This document shows, piece by piece, positions 1 to 5,166 of a stretch of DNA of 33,105 nt; the first letter of the stretch is position 1; every line of letters starts with the position of its first letter. Where the stretch lies: the NCBI GenBank assembly GCA_049615605.1, contig JBMZFW010000006.1, forward strand, positions 1 to 33,105. The letters are read 5' to 3'. The notes under the pieces are model-generated. The model did not search any database. It saw only the letters and a list, made by a program, of their open reading frames with translations, and had not been told where the DNA came from. This DNA comes from JAQWUY01 sp049615605 (GTDB lineage: Bacteria > Pseudomonadota > Alphaproteobacteria > JAQWUY01). The translations under genes were made by a program, and so were the position numbers.

Positions 1-52
1 CATTGTTACCACTCATTACGCCTTTACCAGTAATTTCACAACGACGAGCCAT
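1..52 (-). CDS. rpmB: Second copy of rpmB (ribosomal protein L28), 5' end only, cut by window edge
   Basis: Read leftward from base 52, this encodes the first 17 residues of L28 (MARRCEITGKGVMSGNN), identical to the complete rpmB at 2457-2738, and then leaves the window. Whether it is a full second gene or only a fragment cannot be seen. An in-frame ATG two codons upstream (start at 58) could give an MK-extended protein. The upstream context differs completely from the complete copy: the sequence preceding it is the 3' end of the large methyltransferase gene, whose stop is only about 48 bases away. There is a weak GGAA just upstream and no obvious promoter in the gap, so this copy would probably be transcribed by read-through from the methyltransferase genes. 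Confidence 0.7.
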   Translation of the reverse strand, partial: MARRCEITGKGVMSGNN

Positions 53-55
53 TTT
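1..55. repeat. Left copy of 55-bp direct repeat (rpmB 5' end)
   Basis: Bases 1-55 match 2687-2741 exactly and in the same orientation; the match stops at base 56 (c versus t). The repeat begins at the window edge, so its true left limit is unknown. It covers codons 1-17 of rpmB plus 3 bases upstream of the ATG. Together with the right copy it brackets the two methyltransferase genes. Confidence 0.95.
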
Positions 56-99
56 CATAAACGATTCCAAAAAACACTACTATTAAAATATCAGGAGCT

Positions 100-1647
100 T
101 TACCCATCCGATAGCTCCATAGGTTTTATCATTTCCTCAATATAATCAATTTCGTCTTTTGTTAGTTTATATTTTTTATACAATTCTTCGTCTGTCCATT
201 GTTTACTAAAATCTTGCATTGGGACTAGTTCGTAAACTTTTTGTGATGTATGTTGAGAAATCTTTTTTAACATAACCATAAAGCGGAAAAATTTAGTTGT
301 TATATAAGACAATACATTTTCCGCAGTTTCTTTATTGTCAAATGTACCAATTAATAAATAGGTAGCACTAGAACAAGTTTTCTTTTCACCTAAAAATGGT
401 TTTCCTAATATCTGATGTGGAAAATTATCTCCTGCATTATATGCTTGCGATATATAAATTTTATACCTTTCAACCCAAGAATCATTTTGCGGTATATCAG
501 ATTTACTTACATAACCAGTTGATTTTGTTGTATAAATTTTAATATTTTTTTCTGTTGTTTTTTTAATAGCACCACGAAAATTTGTTGGGAAACCAAAAGG
601 ACTAACTATGCTAACAATTTTTGAAAAAGAATCCTCTTTATTTTTCATTACTTTATTTAATATATTTATAGATTGATTATAACGAATAAATGTATCCATA
701 TCTTCCACTAGTAAAGGTCTTGTCATTTCAGATTTTATGCCATCACTATCCATATTAACAACATTACAATGACCTTTATTATCTCTATCCCATAGAAAAT
801 AACAAACACCACCCTTAATTTCAACCCCATTAAAACAATCTTCTGCTTGCTGAAAATCAACAATAACTCTAATTCTGTCATCATTCAACATTTCTGAACG
901 AAATTCTTGCAAGCCCATACCACTAGTGTACCAACGAGCAGGAATAATCATTGATAAATATCTAGGTTGTAATTTTTTTGCTTGCTGAATAAATCGGTGA
1001 TATAGCGGAATAGCTTGCTGACTTTCATCTGTCGTACTCATCTGATAAGGCGGATTTCCAATAATTACATCAAATCTCATCTCTTTTCCCTTTTCATCTT
1101 TAAATAATTCTTGTGGTTCATCCGTATGTATAAAGTCATAGGCATAGCTTTCCAATTCTTCCCCGCGGTCAAATTGATTTTTATTCACCCCGCAATATTC
1201 ACATTTATCATCATTTTTCCAACTGTGTTCAAAATCAAACATTTTGATATTGCCCTGTTCATTATCAAATGCTTCACCAACAACAGACAAATCCCCATTG
1301 GCAATTTTGGCACAATAAACAGAACGACGACTTATTAATGAAGTTAATTCAGTAATGGGAATTCCAAACACTTGATTTTTTAATATATGGTTTATGCGTT
1401 CAATTTTATCTGGAATTTGTTTTTCCAAGCCTTTATCAAGTCTTTTAACAATTTCCCTTAAAAACACACCCGATTTGGTACATGGGTCAAGAAATGTTGA
1501 TTTCTTATCACCCCATAATTCCACAGGCAACATATCCAACATATCATTTACCACATTTGGTGGGGTAAATACTTCATCATTGCTTAAATTAGCAAGGCAA
1601 TTTAAAACATCGGGGGTGTAATTTAATCTTTCTGCTAAATCATTCAT
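100..1647 (-). CDS. Eco57I-like N6-adenine DNA methyltransferase, specificity-type large subunit
   Basis: A 515-residue class I SAM-dependent DNA methyltransferase. SAM-binding motif I is DPCTKSG at residues 54-60, and catalytic motif IV is NPPY at 198-201, typical of N6-adenine methylases. Between them is a CxxC pair (Cys149, Cys152) in a segment I recall from Eco57I/type IIG-like restriction-modification methylases. The segment after NPPY (IPARW, then GGVCYFLWDR) also fits that family, and the C-terminal part, about residues 300-515, is probably the target-recognition region. The start overlaps the stop of the upstream small methyltransferase by 8 bases, so the two are translationally coupled. 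No endonuclease or helicase domain is present. A helicase-nuclease gene, which I recall accompanying such pairs, is absent within the window. It could lie to the left. Confidence 0.85.
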   Translation of the reverse strand: MNDLAERLNYTPDVLNCLANLSNDEVFTPPNVVNDMLDMLPVELWGDKKSTFLDPCTKSGVFLREIVKRLDKGLEKQIPDKIERINHILKNQVFGIPITELTSLISRRSVYCAKIANGDLSVVGEAFDNEQGNIKMFDFEHSWKNDDKCEYCGVNKNQFDRGEELESYAYDFIHTDEPQELFKDEKGKEMRFDVIIGNPPYQMSTTDESQQAIPLYHRFIQQAKKLQPRYLSMIIPARWYTSGMGLQEFRSEMLNDDRIRVIVDFQQAEDCFNGVEIKGGVCYFLWDRDNKGHCNVVNMDSDGIKSEMTRPLLVEDMDTFIRYNQSINILNKVMKNKEDSFSKIVSIVSPFGFPTNFRGAIKKTTEKNIKIYTTKSTGYVSKSDIPQNDSWVERYKIYISQAYNAGDNFPHQILGKPFLGEKKTCSSATYLLIGTFDNKETAENVLSYITTKFFRFMVMLKKISQHTSQKVYELVPMQDFSKQWTDEELYKKYKLTKDEIDYIEEMIKPMELSDG

Positions 1648-2308
1648 AATCAGATACCTTTAAATAATGAATTGGCGAATAATCTTTATAAACAGGCGGG
1701 ATAATAATTGGGTTGCCCGTATCGGACATTAAATCCCCAAATAATGTATCATCACCCATTGGTTGATAATCCAATAAATTAGCCAATGTATAATCACACC
1801 TTTTTATCATAGTCCCATTTATTGCCGACCATTGCGGGAAGACTATCGGGTCTTCATTATCGCAAACAGTCTTTAATGTTAAGGCATCACCCCATAATAT
1901 ATTTTTACTTAAAATATATTTTATTGAATCAAGGCATTCTTGCTTATATGAATTTTTAAAGGCTTTTTTATAAGAATCTGCCCAAATATTAAATAATCGT
2001 TCACGACATTCAATAACATTGTCAGCCAATATATCAACACCATACATAGAACCAATGGCAATAACCGAATATCGTTCAAATTCAACTTGGCTGGTTTTGT
2101 ATTTATTCACAATTACCGCCAATTTACGGTTTAATATTTCCGCTAAAAAATTACCATTGCCACAAGCAGGCTCAAGAAAACGGGATTCAATGCGTTCGGC
2201 TTCGTGCTTAACCAAATCAAGCATAGCGTTTACTTCACGCTCAGAAGTAAATACTTCCCCGTGGTCAACAACCCTTTTCCTGTCTTTTATCTGTGTATTT
2301 TTAGTCAT
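1640..2308 (-). CDS. Small SAM-dependent methyltransferase-fold subunit of the restriction-modification-like pair
   Basis: A 222-residue protein with a clear SAM-binding motif I, EPACGNGNFL at residues 46-55, preceded by GEVFTSEREVNAMLDLV, the N-terminal signature of R-M methylases. I find no NPPY/DPPY catalytic motif IV, so it may be a truncated or accessory subunit working with the large methyltransferase encoded immediately downstream (8-base overlap). Several Cys/Trp positions and the C-terminal DYxLANLLDYQPMGD stretch are not assigned to any known function. There is no Shine-Dalgarno sequence. A strong promoter sits so close that the transcript probably starts on the ATG (see 2315-2342). 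The start is the only Met near the conserved motif. Function is inferred from motif I and context. Confidence 0.75.
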   Translation of the reverse strand: MTKNTQIKDRKRVVDHGEVFTSEREVNAMLDLVKHEAERIESRFLEPACGNGNFLAEILNRKLAVIVNKYKTSQVEFERYSVIAIGSMYGVDILADNVIECRERLFNIWADSYKKAFKNSYKQECLDSIKYILSKNILWGDALTLKTVCDNEDPIVFPQWSAINGTMIKRCDYTLANLLDYQPMGDDTLFGDLMSDTGNPIIIPPVYKDYSPIHYLKVSDYE

Positions 2309-2314
2309 TTCATT

Positions 2315-2342
2315 AGTATAACAAAATATATATAAGATTCAA
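2315..2342 (-). promoter_or_regulatory. Sigma-70 promoter of the methyltransferase pair, leaderless configuration
   Basis: On the minus strand, TTGAAT (2337-2342) is separated by 16 bases from TATACT (2315-2320), with an extended -10 TG one base upstream. Only six bases separate the -10 from the ATG at 2308, so the A of the start codon falls at the expected +1. This explains the missing ribosome-binding site. Confidence 0.65.
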
Positions 2343-2386
2343 TTATTTAGTGTATATACAAAATGAATTTTAATTAGGTTAGTAAT

Positions 2387-2434
2387 AAAAAAGGCAATGC
2401 GTGGACTAGATTTACTAGTTTAGCATTGCCTTTT
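2387..2434 (-). terminator. Rho-independent terminator after rpmB
   Basis: A perfect 12-bp stem pairs 2389-2400 with 2423-2434, containing GGCAATGC/GCATTGCC. A second 5-bp stem (ACTAG, 2405-2409, with CTAGT, 2415-2419) lies in the loop. On the minus strand it is followed by a T-run (complement of 2387-2392). It lies 23 bases past the rpmB stop and separates rpmB from the methyltransferase promoter. The A/T-flanked stem could also work on the plus strand. Confidence 0.88.
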
Positions 2435-2456
2435 GAAATTAATAAGCAATTAAAAT

Positions 2457-2738
2457 TTATTTTTGCTTTTTAAGGATGCGTTTTTTAACCTTAATCGCTT
2501 CTGGTGCAAGCTTACGGTTTGGAGTGCCAAGTAAGAATGCATCTAAGCCACCTTTGAAGTCAATTGTACGCATTGCTTTTGTGCAAAGCTTTAAACGAAC
2601 ACCTTCACCAAGAATTTCAGATTGTAAAGTGCTTGTTTGTAGGTTTGGTAAGAAACGACGACGAGTACGGTTTACCGCGTGTGATACATTGTTACCACTC
2701 ATTACGCCTTTACCAGTAATTTCACAACGACGAGCCAT
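2457..2738 (-). CDS. rpmB: Large ribosomal subunit protein bL28
   Basis: A 93-residue basic protein with the L28 signature: MARRCEITGKG at the start, then NNVSHAVNRTRRRFLPNLQ and a lysine-rich C-terminus. It is a component of the 50S subunit. Its length is normal for alphaproteobacterial L28. The ATG at 2738 has a GGAAA ribosome-binding site about ten bases upstream. A good sigma-70 promoter (2804-2832) and a strong terminator (2387-2434) make it a single-gene transcription unit. Its first 17 codons are repeated exactly at the left window edge, so this gene forms one boundary of the methyltransferase segment. Nothing in the coding sequence looks damaged. Confidence 0.97.
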   Translation of the reverse strand: MARRCEITGKGVMSGNNVSHAVNRTRRRFLPNLQTSTLQSEILGEGVRLKLCTKAMRTIDFKGGLDAFLLGTPNRKLAPEAIKVKKRILKKQK

Positions 2739-2741
2739 TTT
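2687..2741. repeat. Right copy of 55-bp direct repeat (rpmB 5' end)
   Basis: Identical to 1-55, same orientation. It covers the first 17 codons of the complete rpmB and the three bases before the ATG. The distance between equivalent positions of the two copies is 2,686 bp, which would be the size of a circle or tandem unit produced by recombination between them. Confidence 0.95.
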
Positions 2742-2803
2742 TCAGTTTCCTTTTCTAATTAAAATACATTACATATTAATGCATTATTTATATAATTTAG
2801 TGC

Positions 2804-2832
2804 TTTATCCTAGATTCTTGGATTTTTGTCAA
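2804..2832 (-). promoter_or_regulatory. Sigma-70 promoter of rpmB
   Basis: On the minus strand a perfect TTGACA (2827-2832) and GATAAA (2804-2809) are separated by 17 bases. Transcription would start near 2797, about 60 bases before the rpmB ATG. The -35 sits just after the stop of the XRE gene. This promoter is not present in front of the left rpmB copy. Confidence 0.8.
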
Positions 2833-2840
2833 GTACTTAG

Positions 2841-3314
2841 TTATTTTTTTTCACCTAATGATTTACAAAGGGTGATTATGCTTTTTCGTTTCGCTTCGTC
2901 CTTGATTTTGTAATATGCCCTTACAAGGGTTAATGTTTCACGCTTTGTCATTGGGTCATCGGCAATGTTTTGCACCGGTGTTTCCGCGACTTTTGCCCTT
3001 TTTCGTGGGGATTGTTTTAATACATTACTTGGCATTGAATCAAAGAAGAAAGTAATTTCCACATCAAGCACATTCGCCAAATCAACCAATCGTGATGCTG
3101 AAATACGATTCGTGCCCTTTTCATATTTTTGTACTTGTTGGAATGTAATGCCAAGGGTATCAGCCATTTGTGTTTGGCTTAACCCCAACAAAGTACGGCG
3201 TTCGCGAAGCTTATGCCCCACATGCACATCAATTGGGTTTGGTATGCCCGGGCGACCCGCAGGGATTCCGCTTGGTGCCGTTGATTTTTTTGCCTTTATT
3301 TGTTTTTTAGCCAT
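2841..3314 (-). CDS. XRE/Cro-CI family transcriptional regulator, PraR-like
   Basis: A 157-residue protein. A basic, Pro/Gly-rich N-terminus (about 1-30) is followed by a helix-turn-helix domain at roughly residues 33-90 (GHKLRERRTLLGLSQTQMA, then FQQVQKYEKG and RISASRLVDLANVLDVEITFFFD). The phrase FQQVQKYE and the spacing match the short XRE regulators widespread in Alphaproteobacteria (PraR type). The C-terminal 60 residues are charged and helical (KRETLTLVRAYYKIKDEAKR). The start at 3314 has AGGAAAAAG upstream. It is divergent from fba across a 252-bp gap that contains a strong palindrome (3447-3474), a possible binding site for this or another regulator. Targets are not known. Confidence 0.88.
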   Translation of the reverse strand: MAKKQIKAKKSTAPSGIPAGRPGIPNPIDVHVGHKLRERRTLLGLSQTQMADTLGITFQQVQKYEKGTNRISASRLVDLANVLDVEITFFFDSMPSNVLKQSPRKRAKVAETPVQNIADDPMTKRETLTLVRAYYKIKDEAKRKSIITLCKSLGEKK

Positions 3315-3446
3315 TTACTTTTTCCTGTATATTCAAAAAATATTTAAACCTTAGGTTTTATTAAGAACCAAAACACCCAATAAATCAACCCTTAAAAATC
3401 AAAAAAATCATTGTATATCAAGGGTTTACACCTATTTTAAGTAGTA

Positions 3447-3474
3447 CAACATAAGTATTTACACTTATAGGTTG
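3447..3474. promoter_or_regulatory. Interrupted palindrome in XRE-fba divergent region, candidate operator
   Basis: CAAC (3447-3450) and ATAAGT (3451-3456) face ACTTAT (3463-3468) and GTTG (3471-3474), a near-perfect dyad with a 6-base centre and a 2-base offset on one side. TTTACACTTAT inside it (3458-3468) has a near-copy, TTTACACCTAT, at 3425-3435, 33 bases upstream, about three helical turns. The size and symmetry fit a dimeric helix-turn-helix protein; which protein binds is inference. Confidence 0.45.
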
Positions 3475-3511
3475 TGGCAATAAGTAAGTTATGTTTTTAG
3501 TTGTATATAAG

Positions 3512-3539
3512 TTGTCATTTTGCTATATTTTCATAAAAT
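3512..3539 (+). promoter_or_regulatory. Candidate sigma-70 promoter of fba
   Basis: TTGTCA (3512-3517) is followed after 16 bases by TAAAAT (3534-3539). The predicted start near 3546 leaves a leader of about 20 bases containing the ribosome-binding site AAGGA (3554-3558) before the ATG at 3567. Confidence 0.55.
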
Positions 3540-3566
3540 ATATTTTGATAGATAAGGAAATAAACA

Positions 3567-4637
3567 ATGACTTCAATTCCAGCAGGCGTCGTAACGGGCG
3601 AAGATTACATTAACTTAGTAAAAGCATGTAAAAAAGGTGGCTATGCATTACCAGCGGTAAATGTTGTTGATTCAACGACTGCATCGGCTGCGTTGGAAGC
3701 CGCAAGGGAAGCAAAGTCAGATATTATTATCCAAGTGTCAAACGGTGGTGCACACTTCTTTGGTGGTGCGGGTCTTGACGGAAGCCTTGAAAACAAAATC
3801 CAAGGTGCAAAAGCATTCGCCCAATATATGCATACTGTTGCAAAAAGCTATGGTATTTGTGTGGCACTTCATACTGACCACGCCAACCGTGGTTTAATTC
3901 CGTGGTTATATGGATTAATTGATGAATCAAAAGAATTTATCAAACAAACGGGCAAGCCTTTATTTTCTTCACATATGCTGGATTTAAGCGAAGACGATTT
4001 GGAATTTAACTTATCTGAATCTGAAAAGATGTTAAAGGAAATGGCACCATTGGGTATGAGCCTTGAAATTGAACTTGGCTGTACTGGTGGCGAAGAAGAT
4101 GGCATTGGTTCGGACATTGATACTTCGGCGGATAATGCACACCTTTATACTCAGCCAGAAGATGTACTAGAAGCTTATGACAGATTAAATTCAATTGGGC
4201 ACTTTTCTATTGCCGCGTCATTCGGTAATGTACACGGTGTTTATAAACCGGGTAATGTTAAATTAAGACCAGAGATTTTAAAGAACTCTCAAACTCTTGC
4301 AACAGCGGAACGCGGACTGGCGGATAACGAACTTGATTTTGTATTCCACGGTGGTTCTGGTTCGGAAAAATCAAAGATTGAAGAAGCTGTTTCTTATGGT
4401 TGCTTTAAAATGAATATTGATACGGATACACAATTTGCCAATTCGGAAAGGGTTGGTAAATATGTTGATGAAAACCCAGTGGCATTTAAACACCAAATTT
4501 GCCCAGAAACGGGAACACCACAAAAGAAACATTACGACCCAAGAAAATGGATGCGCGCCGGTCAACAAGGTATTGTTGATAGACTGGGCGAGGCGTTTAA
4601 GGATTTGGGTAGCTACGGTAAAAGTGTAGCGGGTTAA
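3567..4637 (+). CDS. fbaA: Fructose-1,6-bisphosphate aldolase, class II (zinc-dependent)
   Basis: Catalyses reversible cleavage of fructose 1,6-bisphosphate to glyceraldehyde 3-phosphate and dihydroxyacetone phosphate in glycolysis and gluconeogenesis. The 356-residue length matches E. coli FbaA (359). Asp104-His105 lie in the HTDH motif, the metal site is completed by His223 (NVHGVYKPGN) and His261 (FHGGSGS), and the conserved EIELGCTGGEEDG occupies about 167-179. The NIDTDTQ phosphate-binding segment is present. It has a good AAGGA ribosome-binding site and its own promoter. Its stop overlaps the stop of the opposing small gene by four bases (the palindrome TTAA, 4634-4637), so no terminator fits between them. 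The segment ALHTDHANRG replaces the E. coli sequence around the zinc ligand with minor changes only. Confidence 0.97.
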   Translation: MTSIPAGVVTGEDYINLVKACKKGGYALPAVNVVDSTTASAALEAAREAKSDIIIQVSNGGAHFFGGAGLDGSLENKIQGAKAFAQYMHTVAKSYGICVALHTDHANRGLIPWLYGLIDESKEFIKQTGKPLFSSHMLDLSEDDLEFNLSESEKMLKEMAPLGMSLEIELGCTGGEEDGIGSDIDTSADNAHLYTQPEDVLEAYDRLNSIGHFSIAASFGNVHGVYKPGNVKLRPEILKNSQTLATAERGLADNELDFVFHGGSGSEKSKIEEAVSYGCFKMNIDTDTQFANSERVGKYVDENPVAFKHQICPETGTPQKKHYDPRKWMRAGQQGIVDRLGEAFKDLGSYGKSVAG

Positions 4638-5002
4638 ATAATATGCTCATTTATTTTTTTTATTATCTGCATTTTATTATCTTCTTTGTCAAAATGACAT
4701 AAAATATCACCCCTTAAAGATTTATCAAGAAGTGCTATTTTACCTGGATTAAATTCTCTGTCATATGTGAATACATACCATTGTTTATTCGTTTTAACCC
4801 AACAAACATTACCTGTGTTTCCCCCTCTTTGATATACTTTTATTGTGGGGGTGCTACCTAAATGCTTATAAACTTCATCTGCTAAGACTGGTATAATTTC
4901 TAATAAATGTTTTGCATGGCAATGTGCTCTATGCATAACTCCTTTACTTTTATCTCCAATATATTCATTAAATTCTGTTATATTGTTTATTTTTTTTGTC
5001 AT
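4634..5002 (-). CDS. Hypothetical protein resembling integron-cassette-type small proteins
   Basis: A 122-residue soluble protein with no signal peptide or membrane segment. The segment MHRAHCHAKHLLEIIPVL (about residues 23-40), followed by a beta-rich stretch with TIKVYQRGGNTGNVCWVK, KQWYVFTYDRE and a C-terminal LLDKSLRGDILCHFD, resembles from memory an uncharacterised family often annotated as integron gene cassette protein (pattern RAHHHA, then GNVLWV and YAFSYNHE). No function is known to me. It has its own extended -10 promoter (5039-5066) and an AAGGA ribosome-binding site. It overlaps fba tail to tail by four bases. No integrase or attC-like site was found nearby, so presence here may be an old single-gene acquisition. 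Confidence 0.75.
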   Translation of the reverse strand: MTKKINNITEFNEYIGDKSKGVMHRAHCHAKHLLEIIPVLADEVYKHLGSTPTIKVYQRGGNTGNVCWVKTNKQWYVFTYDREFNPGKIALLDKSLRGDILCHFDKEDNKMQIIKKINEHII

Positions 5003-5038
5003 TAATAATTTTCCTTATACAATTTATATTATCTTATC

Positions 5039-5066
5039 ACTATACCATAAGTTGCAAAAAATCCAA
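5039..5066 (-). promoter_or_regulatory. Candidate promoter of the cassette-like hypothetical gene
   Basis: On the minus strand TTGGAT (5061-5066) is 16 bases from TATAGT (5039-5044), which has an extended -10 TGG immediately upstream. The -35 overlaps the T-run side of the structured element after ptrB, so termination of ptrB and initiation here share DNA. Confidence 0.5.
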
Positions 5067-5166
5067 ATTGATTTTAAATTTTCAGTACCAAGGATTTGTG
5101 ATTGAAGTGTATGTTTGATACACGATTGAACCAATCCGCAGGTAATGGAAAGATTAAAATCAATTT
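5056..5166 (-). terminator. Structured 3' element after ptrB, terminator-like
   Basis: A perfect 13-bp inverted repeat pairs 5154-5166 with 5065-5077 (AAATTGATTTTAA and its complement) and includes the ptrB stop codon. On the minus strand it is followed by a T-run (complement of 5056-5061). The 76-base interior has nested pairing: GGATT/AATCC (5092-5096 with 5133-5137), a 6-bp hairpin GTGTAT/ATACAC (5107-5112 with 5118-5123), and GATTG/CAATC (5124-5128 with 5132-5136). The central hairpin is bracketed by direct repeats GATTGAA (5100-5106 and 5124-5130). The long A/T-rich outer stem is unlike a simple terminator, so an RNA-processing or regulatory role is possible. Confidence 0.5.

Noticed and set aside
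1111..1621. Plus-strand open frames opposite the large methyltransferase and similar antisense frames throughout
   Set aside because: They are low-complexity shadows of real genes with no ribosome-binding sites or recognisable domains.
2841..3314. XRE gene as the controller (C) protein of the methyltransferase system
   Set aside because: It lies outside the repeat-bounded segment, next to the native rpmB promoter, and is of the common longer alphaproteobacterial PraR-like type rather than a short C protein.
5003..5166. attC-type integron recombination site near the cassette-like gene
   Set aside because: No GTTRRRY core or matching RYYYAAC was found on either strand, and the neighbouring genes are chromosomal housekeeping genes.
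5065..5166. MITE or miniature transposon with 13-bp terminal inverted repeats
   Set aside because: No target-site duplication flanks the outer repeats, no second copy was noticed in the window, and the stem fits a 3' RNA structure after ptrB better.
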